In this document: positions 9,114 through 16,267 of the stretch, one piece after another
Layout: each line of letters begins with the position of its first letter
How positions within the stretch are numbered: position 1 is the first letter of the stretch
Assembly (NCBI GenBank): GCA_947478535.1
Contig: CANJXD010000022.1
Span: forward strand, 1-22,839
DNA from: Acetobacteraceae bacterium
GTDB taxonomy: Bacteria > Pseudomonadota > Alphaproteobacteria > Acetobacterales > Acetobacteraceae
Direction: 5' to 3'
Length of the DNA: 22,839 nucleotides
The notes under the pieces: generated by a model
What the model saw: the letters and a program-made list of their open reading frames with translations, nothing else
Told to the model about the DNA's origin: nothing
Databases searched by the model: none
Made by a program: the position numbers and the translations under genes

Positions 9114-10079
9114 ATGAGATCGACGGTCACGCGGCGCACGCTGCTCGGCGCCGGCGCCATGCTCACCCTCGCCACGCCGGCGCTGGCCTTTCCGGACCAG
9201 ACCGTCCGCATTGTCGTTCCCTGGAATGCCGGCGGCGCGACCGATATCGTCTCCCGAGCCCTGGCCACGGCGATGGGGCCCATCTTCGGCCAGGCCGTGG
9301 TGGTGGATAACCGGCCGGGCGCCAATGGCGCCGTCGGCGCGCAATTCGCCTCCACCGCCCGGCCCGATGGCCATACGGTGTTTGTCGGCAGCGCGGAGAC
9401 GCATTCGGTCAATCCCGTGGTCTATTCGCGTCTCGCCTACAACCCCGCGGACTTCACCCCCATCACGATGTTCGCCGATGGGCCCTTCGCATTGGTCGTG
9501 CGCACGAGCCTCGGTGCGGAAACGCTGGATGCCTGGGTCGCCATGGCGCGCGCCCGGCCCGGCGCGCTGACCTATGCGTCCTGGGGCATCGGCTCCACCT
9601 CGCACCTCGCCGCCGCGGGCGTGATCCAGCACGCCGGGCTCGATATGCTGCACGTTCCCTTCACCGGAGCGGCGCCGGCCTATACGGCGCTGGTGGCGGG
9701 CCAGGTCGATGCGATGTTCATGAATCCCGGCCCGGCCGAATCGCTCGCCAAGGATGGCCGCGTGCGCATCCTCGGCATCGGCTCCTCCAGCCGCATTCCG
9801 CTGCTGCCGGCGGTGCCGACGCTGCGCGAGCAGGGCATGCCCGTCGATGCCGGCAACTGGTTCGCCCTGCTCGGCCCGGCCCGCGTGCCGGCCGATGTGG
9901 TGGCGCGCATCGCCGCCGTCTCGGCGGAGGCGCTGCGATCCCCCGCTGCGATCGAGGTGTTCCGCACCCAGGGCATCCTGCCCGTCTCGGTGCCGCCAGC
10001 GGAAACCGCGACTTTCATGGCGGCGGACCGGGAACGCTGGGGCACGGTGATCCGCAACCTGAACCTGCGGCTCGACTGA
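9114..10079 (+). CDS. Bug/TctC-family tripartite tricarboxylate transporter substrate-binding protein
   Basis: The 321-residue product begins with a twin-arginine-like signal peptide. It has RR at residues 7-8, then LLGAGAML, and a cleavage site after ATPALA near residue 25. The mature protein starts FPDQTVRIVVPWNAGGATD, the hallmark first strand and ligand loop of Bug receptors. VVVDNRPGANG and PADFTPITM follow, as is typical. These periplasmic proteins bind carboxylates or amides for TTT transporters or for sensing. No tctA/tctB membrane genes are nearby, so it is an orphan receptor, as is common in Bug-rich genomes. The start is set by GGAGAA at 9102-9107 with 6-nt spacing and by the signal peptide. 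The upstream in-frame extension has no ribosome site. The ligand is unknown. The gene is divergent from the GGT-like gene, which could imply a shared substrate (weak inference). Confidence 0.93.
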   Translation: MRSTVTRRTLLGAGAMLTLATPALAFPDQTVRIVVPWNAGGATDIVSRALATAMGPIFGQAVVVDNRPGANGAVGAQFASTARPDGHTVFVGSAETHSVNPVVYSRLAYNPADFTPITMFADGPFALVVRTSLGAETLDAWVAMARARPGALTYASWGIGSTSHLAAAGVIQHAGLDMLHVPFTGAAPAYTALVAGQVDAMFMNPGPAESLAKDGRVRILGIGSSSRIPLLPAVPTLREQGMPVDAGNWFALLGPARVPADVVARIAAVSAEALRSPAAIEVFRTQGILPVSVPPAETATFMAADRERWGTVIRNLNLRLD

Positions 10080-10086
10080 CTCTATG

Positions 10087-10142
10087 GTGGGGAAGGCGCT
10101 GCCTTCCCCACACCCCATCCGCCAGGGCCGAGACGGCCCTGG
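10087..10142. terminator. Two tandem hairpins between convergent genes
   Basis: The 70-bp gap between the Bug receptor stop and the coq7 stop is filled by two perfect hairpins. One has an 11-bp stem with a GCT loop (10087-10097 / 10101-10111). The other has a 9-bp stem with an AGA loop (10122-10130 / 10134-10142). Neither has a T-tract. They probably form a bidirectional transcription end. Confidence 0.65.
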
Positions 10143-10149
10143 ACCATCG

Positions 10150-10707
10150 TTAGAAGCGGCGGGCGGCGTGCACGGCCGCGGCGGAGCCATGGCCCACCAG
10201 CCAGGCCCAGGCGCGGAGGAGGGCGCCCAGCGGGGCCGTGGCGGCGTCCCGCGCCTCATCGCGATGATGCACCTCCTCCTCCTGGCACTGGGCCAGCAAG
10301 GCGCGGATTTCGGGCAGGATGGCCTCGGCATCAAGCCGATCGATCTGCTGCTGGTAGTGGTGATCGACGAAGGTCTCCACGGCATCGATCGTGGCGTAGA
10401 CCGCGCGGCTGCCGACCAGCGCGGGAAGCGCGCCCGTGAGGAAGCCGGCGACGCGCCAGATCGGCAACAGCCAGCTTTGCAGCGGGCCCGGCAACAGCCC
10501 CTCCAACAGGTCCAGATGGCCCTGCTCCGTCTGCCCATGCCGGGTCGCGAAGTCCCGCACGGCGGGGTCCCGGCTGAAGGCGAGGATGCCGCGATAGATC
10601 ATCACCGCCCCGGTCTCCCCCGCATGGTCGGAACGAAGCTCGCCAATCAGCCATTCCGGCAGGATCTGCGGCGCGGCTCCGGCAGGAGGTGTGGGGGGAG
10701 GGGTCAT
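10150..10707 (-). CDS. coq7: Demethoxyubiquinone hydroxylase (Coq7)
   Basis: The 185-residue protein is a membrane-associated, ferritin-like diiron monooxygenase. It hydroxylates demethoxyubiquinone at ring position 6, the penultimate step of ubiquinone synthesis. The expected carboxylate and histidine ligands are all visible. Glu31 is in HAGETGA, and Glu61 and His64 are in the EQGH motif. Glu111 is in VETFVDHHY, and a second E-x-x-H lies in EEEVHH near residues 144-148. The length fits the bacterial Coq7 family. The proline-rich N-terminus is not conserved and the ribosome site is weak, so a start some residues later is possible. The gene lies 47 nt downstream of the LysR gene on the same strand and may share its transcript, but a functional link is not evident. 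Confidence 0.93.
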   Translation of the reverse strand: MTPPPTPPAGAAPQILPEWLIGELRSDHAGETGAVMIYRGILAFSRDPAVRDFATRHGQTEQGHLDLLEGLLPGPLQSWLLPIWRVAGFLTGALPALVGSRAVYATIDAVETFVDHHYQQQIDRLDAEAILPEIRALLAQCQEEEVHHRDEARDAATAPLGALLRAWAWLVGHGSAAAVHAARRF

Positions 10708-10754
10708 GCGGGGGTGATGTGGCGCAAACCGACCACGACGCAAGCCTCCCGCCG

Positions 10755-11639
10755 CTACCCCGCCAGCAGGCCGAGAAACAGCCGCACCCGGGCCGGGCGG
10801 AACCTGGCCGGGGGCAGCAGCGCATGCACGCCGCCCTCCGGCAGGCCCCAACCCGGCAACGGCACCAGCAGCCGCCCCGCCGCCAGGTCCTCCGCCACCG
10901 TGTAGTCCGGCAGCACGGCATAGCCCGCGCCGGCCAGAACCAGCGCCCGCAGCGCCGGCGTCGTATCGACGGTCACCACGGCCTTCATCGTTACCTCCGC
11001 CACCATCCGCCCCTGGCGGAAGCGCCAGTGGCAGGGCTCCTTCAGCCGGGCATGGGCAATCCAGGGCAGCATGGCCAGCCCCTTCGGCCCCACCAGCTGC
11101 GCCGCTTCCCCGGCACGACCGGCGGCGCAAACCAGAACCTGCCGAAAGCCGCCAAGCCGCTTGGTGGTGAAGCTGCCGGGCGCACCGCGCAGCCATCCAG
11201 TGCGGATCGCGAGGTCCAGCCGCTCCGCCATCAGGTCATGCGCCGTATCGGCCAGCCGGAGATCAATGGCGCAGGCCGGATACTGCGCGACGAAGCGCGC
11301 CACCGCCGGCGCCACCACGGCACTGCCATAGTCCAGCGGCGCGACAATCCGCAGCACGCCGCCCGGCCCCGCGCCATCCGCCACCTCCCCCATCGCCGCC
11401 GCAGCTTCCGCCAAGGCCGGCGCACAGCGCGCATGCAGCGCCAGCCCCGCCTCCGTCGGCGCCAACCGGCGGGAGGTGCGGGTGATGAGCGTCGTCCGCA
11501 ACTCCTCCTCCAGCCGCGCCACCTGCTGGGAGACGAGCGATTTCGTCACCCCAAGCCGCGCCGCCGCCGCGGTGAAGGACCCCGCATCCAGCGTCGTCGT
11601 GAAGAACAGCAGGCGGTTGAGCGGAGGGGCGGTTGGCAT
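10755..11639 (-). CDS. LysR-family transcriptional regulator
   Basis: The product is 294 residues, the usual size. The N-terminal winged helix (residues about 5-63) reads LLFFTTTLDAGSFTAAAARL, then VTKSLVSQQVARLEEEL and RTSRRLAPTEAG, a classic LysR HTH. The rest is a periplasmic-binding-like effector domain: LRIVAPLDYGSAV, then LDLAIRTGWL and LVLAGAGYAVLPDYTV. It is divergent from the gene for an exported MBL-fold protein with a 102-bp gap. In this family that arrangement usually means it controls the neighbour and itself. The start has no Shine-Dalgarno. A candidate promoter ends only a few bases upstream, so the mRNA may be leaderless (inference). The inducer is unknown. Confidence 0.93.
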   Translation of the reverse strand: MPTAPPLNRLLFFTTTLDAGSFTAAAARLGVTKSLVSQQVARLEEELRTTLITRTSRRLAPTEAGLALHARCAPALAEAAAAMGEVADGAGPGGVLRIVAPLDYGSAVVAPAVARFVAQYPACAIDLRLADTAHDLMAERLDLAIRTGWLRGAPGSFTTKRLGGFRQVLVCAAGRAGEAAQLVGPKGLAMLPWIAHARLKEPCHWRFRQGRMVAEVTMKAVVTVDTTPALRALVLAGAGYAVLPDYTVAEDLAAGRLLVPLPGWGLPEGGVHALLPPARFRPARVRLFLGLLAG

Positions 11640-11646
11640 GCCGGTG

Positions 11647-11676
11647 ATTGTCCAGTCTCAATGGACAGCTGGTCAA
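11647..11676 (-). promoter_or_regulatory. Candidate promoter and operator of the LysR gene
   Basis: On the minus strand a TTGACC -35 (11671-11676) and GACAAT -10 (11647-11652) are separated by 18 nt. A 19-bp inverted repeat TGTCCA-N7-TGGACA (11649-11667) overlaps the -10 and spacer. It contains a T-N11-A arrangement such as LysR proteins recognise. The position suits autorepression and control of the divergent gene. Confidence 0.45.
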
Positions 11677-11741
11677 TAACGTCGCTCTCGATGAACGAAG
11701 CGCGGGCCGCCATTCTCCACCCGCACCACGGAGAAAGCCCG

Positions 11742-12611
11742 ATGTCCATCACCCGGAGAAGCCTGATGACCCTTGCCGCCGCCACCACGCTGCCCCTCGG
11801 CGCCCGCGCCGCGACGCCCTCGATGCGGGTGTTGCAGGGCGCGCCGACCAGCTTCGGCAAGACCTCCGTCCTGCTCACCGGCCAGCGCGACGCGGTTCTG
11901 GTGGATGGCATGTTCACCCTTGCGGAGGGCCGCCAGGCGGTGGAGGCGATCCGCACTTCCGGCAAGCGGCTCACCACGGTCTTCGTCAGCCATGGCGACC
12001 CCGACTACTATTTCAGCCTCGAAGTGGTGCGGGACGCCTTCCCGGAGGCGCGCTTCCTCGGCACCGCGACGACCGTCGCCCACATCAACGCGACGATGGC
12101 GAAGAAGCTGGAGGTCTGGGCCCCGCGGATGGGGGACAACGCCCCGGGCCGCCCCTTCGCCCCCTCCGTGCTGCAAGGCGAAACGATCACGCTGGAGGAT
12201 GAGGTGCTGCAGGTGGTGGTGCCGGAAGCCGCGCTGCCGGACCGCGCCTATCTCTGGTCGCCGGGCCTCGGCGCCGTCTTCGGTGGCGTCATGGCCTTCG
12301 CCGGCCTGCATGCCTGGACCGCCGACACCGCCACCCCCGAAAGCCGCGCCGCCTGGCGCCGGGCCCTGGCCGCGATGGAAGCCCGCAACCCGCGCATCGT
12401 CGTCGCCGGCCATGGCGTTGCCGGGGCGCCTACGGATGCGTCGTCCCTGCGGGCGACGCGGGAATACCTGGAGGTGTTCGAGGCGGAATTCGCCGCCGCG
12501 CCGACCGGCACCGCGCTGATCGAGGCGATGAAGCGGCGCTATTCCGGCCTCGGCCTGGAAATCGCCCTCGAAATCGGCGCCAAGGTGGCGAAGGGCGAGA
12601 TGAGCTGGTGA
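11742..12611 (+). CDS. Tat-exported MBL-fold protein with degenerate metal-binding motif
   Basis: The 289-residue protein starts with a twin-arginine signal (ITRRSLMTLAAATT, cleavage near GARA-AT), so it is probably periplasmic. The fold is that of metallo-beta-lactamase-like hydrolases: a VLLTGQRDAVLVDGMF strand pair, then VFVSHGDPDYYFSLEVV where HxHxDH is expected, and a late IVVAGHGVAGAP loop. In the key motif only the first His and the Asp remain. The second and third His are Asp and Tyr. The usual GD ligand is replaced by GGVMAFAG. It may bind one metal, use other ligands, or not be a hydrolase. The start is supported by GGAGAA at 11730-11735 (6-nt spacing) and by the signal peptide. It is divergent from the LysR regulator, its likely controller. 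Confidence 0.87.
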   Translation: MSITRRSLMTLAAATTLPLGARAATPSMRVLQGAPTSFGKTSVLLTGQRDAVLVDGMFTLAEGRQAVEAIRTSGKRLTTVFVSHGDPDYYFSLEVVRDAFPEARFLGTATTVAHINATMAKKLEVWAPRMGDNAPGRPFAPSVLQGETITLEDEVLQVVVPEAALPDRAYLWSPGLGAVFGGVMAFAGLHAWTADTATPESRAAWRRALAAMEARNPRIVVAGHGVAGAPTDASSLRATREYLEVFEAEFAAAPTGTALIEAMKRRYSGLGLEIALEIGAKVAKGEMSW

Positions 12612-12617
12612 GGATGA

Positions 12618-12654
12618 CCGGGGCGCTTCCGCCATCGAATGGCGGGCGCCCCGG
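12618..12654. terminator. Strong hairpin between the convergent MBL-fold and dnaN genes
   Basis: A 16-bp stem (9 + 7 bp, interrupted by a TT bulge at 12627-12628) closes on a CGA loop. It occupies most of the 49-bp gap between two facing stop codons. There is no T-tract. It is most likely a bidirectional terminator. Confidence 0.7.
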
Positions 12655-12660
12655 ATGCCG

Positions 12661-13788
12661 TCACACCCGCATCGGCATCAGCACATACAGCGCTTCCGGC
12701 TTGGCGCTGTCCGTCACGATCGTCGGCGCGGAGCCATCCGAGAAGCGGAACTCCACGGTATCGGCGATCTGGTCCGTGATGTCGTTCAGGTAGCGCGCCT
12801 GGAACCCGATCTCGAGCGGCCCGGATTCGTAGCTCACCACATCGCCATCCAGCTCCTCCTGCGCCTGGCCCAACTCGGCGCTGGCGGCGGAGAGCAGCAG
12901 GTGGTTGCGGTCGATCGACAGCTTCACGGGCCGCGACCGTTCGCTGCTGATGCCGGCGACGCGGGACACCGCCTCGGCGAAGTCCTTCTTCTGGACCCGC
13001 AGCACCTTGTCGTTGCCGCGCGGGATCACGCGTTCATATTCCGGGAAGGTGCCGTCGATCAGCTTCGAGGTGAGCTGCACGGCGCCGAGGGTGAAGCGGA
13101 TCTTGGTGTCGGACAGGGCGATGGAGATCTCGTCCTGCACTTCCTCAGCCAGTTTCCGCAGTTCGTTCACCGTCTTGCGCGGCACGATCACGCCCGGCAT
13201 TCCGGCGGCACCCTCCGGCAGGGCTTCCTCCACCCGCGCCAGACGGTGCCCATCAGTGGCGACGGCGCGCAGCACCTTGGTGCCGCCGGCTTCCGTCGCG
13301 TGGAGGTAGATGCCGTTGAGGTAGTAGCGCGTCTCCTCGGTGGAGATGGCGAAGCGCGTGCGGTCGATCAATTCCCGCAGAAGGCCGGCCGGCAGGGCGA
13401 AGCGGTGGGGCAGCTTGCCTTCGGTCATCGAGGGGAAATCCTCGACCGGCAGGACGGAAAGCTTGGCGTCGAAGCGGCCGGCGCGCAGCGTCAACTGGCT
13501 GTCCCCGCCGGGATGGTCCAGCTCGATCTTCGCGGCCTCGGGCAGCTTGCGGACGAGCTCGAACAGGGTGGAGGCCGGCGCGGTGGTGCGGCCGGTGCGT
13601 GTCACCGTCACGCCGGGCACTTCCTCGACCACCGCGATTTCCATGTCGGTGGCGGTCAGGCGCAGCCCGCCATCGCGCGCTTCCATCAGCACATTCGCCA
13701 GGATGGGGATGGTGTTGCGCCGCTCAACCACGCTCTGCACATGCGCGAGAGCCTTGAGCAGTACCGCCCTGTCCACCGTGAACTTCAT
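12661..13788 (-). CDS. dnaN: DNA polymerase III beta subunit (sliding clamp)
   Basis: The 375-residue product matches the length of bacterial beta clamps (about 366-375). It shows the three-domain pattern. Domain 1 begins MKFTVDRAVLLKALAHVQSV and RRNTIPILANV, with LRLTATDMEIAV. Domain 2 has the RTRFAISTEETRYYLNGIYL and VATDGHRLA motif. Domain 3 ends in the conserved YVLMPMRV that forms the partner-binding pocket. The homodimeric ring tethers polymerase III and many repair proteins to DNA. The start at MKFTVDR is the family consensus; a 16-residue upstream extension in frame is unlikely. A weak TTCAAC-N17-TATGTA pair (13892-13920, minus strand) could be its promoter. dnaA and recF, frequent neighbours in other bacteria, are absent here. 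Confidence 0.97.
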   Translation of the reverse strand: MKFTVDRAVLLKALAHVQSVVERRNTIPILANVLMEARDGGLRLTATDMEIAVVEEVPGVTVTRTGRTTAPASTLFELVRKLPEAAKIELDHPGGDSQLTLRAGRFDAKLSVLPVEDFPSMTEGKLPHRFALPAGLLRELIDRTRFAISTEETRYYLNGIYLHATEAGGTKVLRAVATDGHRLARVEEALPEGAAGMPGVIVPRKTVNELRKLAEEVQDEISIALSDTKIRFTLGAVQLTSKLIDGTFPEYERVIPRGNDKVLRVQKKDFAEAVSRVAGISSERSRPVKLSIDRNHLLLSAASAELGQAQEELDGDVVSYESGPLEIGFQARYLNDITDQIADTVEFRFSDGSAPTIVTDSAKPEALYVLMPMRV

Positions 13789-13969
13789 GGCACCCGATAT
13801 CCCGACGTTCTGAGGCAGCCCAGCGGCGCGGCACAAGGCCGCCCCCCCGGGCCACCAAGGCCCCCGATTGGTCCGCCCAAGGCGGTCACCCTACATAACA
13901 GGGCCGAATCGCTTGTTGAAGGCCGGGTTTCACTCTGATTGCGCCCAGGTCTCCTTCCGGGGTCGGGTC

Positions 13970-15004
13970 CTATCCCCGGAAGGAAGGCGCCCGGACCAGC
14001 AGGCACAGAATCTCGAACATCGCCTGGGCGCCAATCTGGGCGGTGGCGGTCCCGGCATCATATTGCGGGGCCACCTCCACCACATCCCCGCCCACGACAT
14101 CCAGGCCCGACAGCCCCCGCAGCAATTCCAGCACTTGCAGCGGCGTCAACCCGCCCACCTCCGGCGTGCCGGTGCCCGGGGCGAAGCCCGGGTCCACCGC
14201 GTCCACATCGAAGGAGACATAGACCGGCCCGGTCGCCACCCGCCGCGCCCGTTCCAGCACGGCGGGGATGCCCATCGCCGCCACCTCATGCATCGGGATC
14301 AGCGTCATCCCGCTGGCGGTGGAGAATTCCCACAGATAGCCCGCCCCACCCCGGATGCCGATCTGGATGGTCCGGTCGGGGTCCAGCACACCCTCCAGCA
14401 CCGCCTGGCGGAAGGGGCCGCCATGGTGGAAGCGGGTGCCCTCATACTCGCCCCCGGTATCGGCATGGGCGTCGATATGCACCATCCCCAGCGGCCGCCC
14501 GGCGCCCAGCGCCTTGAGGATCGGCAGGCTGATCGAATGGTCCCCGCCCGCCGCCACGGTGCGGATGCCGGCGGCATGGAGCCGGGCGAAATACGCCGCG
14601 ATATCCGCGTGGCAGCTCTCCAGGGAAAAGCGGGACGCCATCGGCACATCGCCGATATCGGCGACGCGCGCTTCCACCATCGGCGCCATGTGCAGGGCCG
14701 GTTCATAGGGGCCGATGCGTTCCACCCCGCGGATTGCGCGCGGGCCCAGCCGGGCGCCGGCGCGGTTGGTCACGCCGAGGTCCATCGGCACGCCGACCAG
14801 GCCAATTTCAGGGGGTGCCGCGAAGGGGTCCGCCACCAAGGGGGCACCGCAGAATGTCGAAACGCCGGCGAAGGGCCAGGCACGGCGATCGCCCTGGAAC
14901 TGGCTGGCGATGATCCGGCGGAACAGCGGGTCTTCGGTCTCCGCCCCACCCGTCGCGCTGAAGCGCGCGCGAAGCTGCGCCAGCCGGTCTTCATCCATGC
15001 TCAT
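13970..15004 (-). CDS. Agmatinase/guanidino-acid ureohydrolase (arginase family)
   Basis: The 344-residue enzyme has the complete binuclear Mn site of the ureohydrolase superfamily: His156 in GGDHS, Asp178/His180/Asp182 in HIDAHAD, and Asp266/Asp268 in SFDVDAVDP. The signature APGTGTPEVGG follows. These enzymes release urea from a guanidino group. Agmatine, guanidinobutyrate and guanidinopropionate are all possible substrates. The N-terminus is some 25-30 residues longer than in typical 315-320-residue agmatinases. The upstream gene is PuuD-like, which fits putrescine/GABA-type catabolism. A strong intrinsic terminator ends 12 nt before this start codon. An AGGG lies 3 nt before the first ATG but 9 nt before a second in-frame ATG at 14998, which may be the true start. 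Confidence 0.9.
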   Translation of the reverse strand: MSMDEDRLAQLRARFSATGGAETEDPLFRRIIASQFQGDRRAWPFAGVSTFCGAPLVADPFAAPPEIGLVGVPMDLGVTNRAGARLGPRAIRGVERIGPYEPALHMAPMVEARVADIGDVPMASRFSLESCHADIAAYFARLHAAGIRTVAAGGDHSISLPILKALGAGRPLGMVHIDAHADTGGEYEGTRFHHGGPFRQAVLEGVLDPDRTIQIGIRGGAGYLWEFSTASGMTLIPMHEVAAMGIPAVLERARRVATGPVYVSFDVDAVDPGFAPGTGTPEVGGLTPLQVLELLRGLSGLDVVGGDVVEVAPQYDAGTATAQIGAQAMFEILCLLVRAPSFRG

Positions 15005-15016
15005 CAGCCCTGCGCC

Positions 15017-15051
15017 AAAAAAAGCGCCCGGTCAGGGGGGTGACCGGGCGC
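15017..15051 (-). terminator. Intrinsic terminator in the leader of the ureohydrolase gene
   Basis: On the minus strand a perfect 11-bp stem (15041-15051 / 15024-15034, GCGCCCGGTCA with its complement) with a C6 loop is followed directly by seven T (15023-15017). It ends 12 nt before the ureohydrolase ATG. It could end the PuuD-like transcript about 205 nt past its stop. It leaves no room for a promoter between itself and the downstream gene, so it more probably acts as an attenuator. Confidence 0.8.
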
Positions 15052-15255
15052 CACGCTTTTTGTTCCGATCGGAATGGTCGGGCGAGCCGGCAGGGGAACC
15101 GGGCTTCGTCCACCGGCGATAGTAGGCCGGCAGGAGGAGCGTAACGCCAATGCGCGCCTGCTTGCAAAAGGCGAATGCATGACAGGGCGAGGATTCGGTG
15201 CCGGGCGCGCCCGGTCGCGGGGTCGTGACCACGGGCCGCGCCCCTGAAGGCGCGC
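15052..15255 (-). promoter_or_regulatory. Possible regulatory 5' leader of the ureohydrolase gene
   Basis: The 204-bp stretch upstream of the terminator holds several structures. GACCGGGCGC (15207-15216, minus strand) is identical to most of the terminator 3' arm and so could pair with its 5' arm. It lies in a 14-bp palindrome (15201-15214). A 12-bp palindrome TTCCGATCGGAA is at 15063-15074. The 9-bp word GCCGGCAGG occurs twice exactly 40 bp apart (15086 and 15126, plus-strand reading). I could not match it to a known riboswitch class. Confidence 0.4.
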
Positions 15256-16080
15256 TCAGGCGGCGACGCGTCGGGCCGCCACGCGATGCGCCGCGACGGC
15301 GCCAGGGCGTTCCCCGGCGGCCCAGGCCGCGCAGGCGGCGCCAAAGGCCTCGAAGATCGTGCGGCTCAGCGCGTCATGCTCCCAGTCATATTCCGGGTGC
15401 CATTGCACGCCGAGCGCGAAGCCCGGCGCATCGGCGACGCGCACGGCCTCGATCGTACCATCCGGCGCCACCGCGTCCGCGACCAGGCGGGGAGCGAGCC
15501 GGGCGATGCCCTGGTTGTGCAGCGAATTCACCGGCACCGCCTCCGCCCGGAAGCGCTGTCCGGCGGCGGTCCAGATGCCGGCCAGCAGCCCATCCGCCGC
15601 CAGCCGCACCGCATGCGCCTTGCCCGTCCGCACCTTCGGCAGCTTCTGGTCGGATGGCGTGGAATGGTCGAGCCGCCCTGGCAGATCCTGGATCCGCTGG
15701 TCGAGCGACCCGCCAAGCGCCACGTTGAGTTCCTGGAAACCACGGCAGATCGCCAGCAGGGGCAGGCCGGCGGCGAGGGCGGCGCGGATCAGCGGCAGCG
15801 TCGTGCCATCCCGCTGCGTATCCTCGGGCGTTCCCTCCGCATGCGGCGGGCCCTGGTAGAAATCGGGGTGCACATTGGACCGGCTGCCGGTGAGCATCAG
15901 CCCATCGAGGCGCGGCAGCAATTCGCCCACCATCACCTCCCCCGCCGCGGGCAGCAGCACGGGCACACCCCCCACCGGCCCGAGGGTGCAGCGGACATAG
16001 CTGTCCGACGAGGCGTGGTTCGGCGTCCCGAAGATGCCAAAGGCCTTCACACAGCAGGAAATGCCAACCAATGCGCGCAT
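15256..16080 (-). CDS. Class-I glutamine amidotransferase-like hydrolase (peptidase C26, PuuD-like)
   Basis: The 274-residue protein is a stand-alone class-I amidotransferase domain. The nucleophile elbow LLAICRGFQELNVALGG puts the catalytic Cys at about 112. The His-Glu pair of the triad is in GVQWHPEYDW (His228, Glu230). The family context (LTGSRSNVHPDFY, then NSLHNQG) is that of gamma-glutamyl-gamma-aminobutyrate hydrolases. PuuD frees GABA from gamma-Glu-GABA in putrescine breakdown. The neighbouring agmatinase-like gene supports a polyamine or guanidino-acid role, but other gamma-glutamyl substrates are possible. The start is taken at the ATG giving MRALVGISCC, as in the family. An upstream TTG (16116) adds 12 residues without support. 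The mRNA has no good Shine-Dalgarno; the bases before the ATG are CTCCTCCTC. The Ala/Arg-rich C-terminal tail (last 25 residues) is not conserved-looking. Confidence 0.88.
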   Translation of the reverse strand: MRALVGISCCVKAFGIFGTPNHASSDSYVRCTLGPVGGVPVLLPAAGEVMVGELLPRLDGLMLTGSRSNVHPDFYQGPPHAEGTPEDTQRDGTTLPLIRAALAAGLPLLAICRGFQELNVALGGSLDQRIQDLPGRLDHSTPSDQKLPKVRTGKAHAVRLAADGLLAGIWTAAGQRFRAEAVPVNSLHNQGIARLAPRLVADAVAPDGTIEAVRVADAPGFALGVQWHPEYDWEHDALSRTIFEAFGAACAAWAAGERPGAVAAHRVAARRVAA

Positions 16081-16097
16081 GAGGAGGAGTCTCAACC

Positions 16098-16117
16098 CTT
16101 GATATGGCAGGATCAAG
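16098..16117 (-). promoter_or_regulatory. Candidate operator upstream of the PuuD-like gene
   Basis: A perfect inverted repeat CTTGAT-N8-ATCAAG sits 17 nt upstream of the PuuD-like start, in the divergent gap to the second Bug receptor gene. The size and place suit a dimeric repressor. No regulator gene is adjacent, so the binding protein is unknown. Confidence 0.35.
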
Positions 16118-16267
16118 ACAGGTTTTCACAAAATCCTCTGCGAGACGTGCATATCTGGGCAGGAATGCCGCGCGCCGTGGCAGTCGGGGCGCCAATGCGG
16201 GCAGAAGGGGTGTTGCGCCCACGGCCGGAGGCCGCAAAATGGCGCCTCATCCGTTGGAGGCTTCCCC

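Noticed and set aside
15150..15182. Plus-strand 10-residue frame (MRACLQKANA) with AGGAGG upstream
   Set aside because: The spacing is about 12 nt, it runs opposite to all local genes and no downstream plus-strand gene follows within 1 kb.
15032..15232. Minus-strand 66-codon frame from a GTG, ending inside the terminator stem, as a possible leader peptide
   Set aside because: A ribosome stopping there could affect the hairpin, and the end is Arg/Lys-rich. However, it lacks a ribosome site, and such frames are common by chance in GC-rich DNA. Not strong enough to call.
15052..15255. Guanidine-I, -II or -III riboswitch before the ureohydrolase gene
   Set aside because: I looked for the ykkC core, paired ACGR-loop hairpins and the guanidine-III pseudoknot. 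Only fragments such as GGACGA occur, without the required stems.
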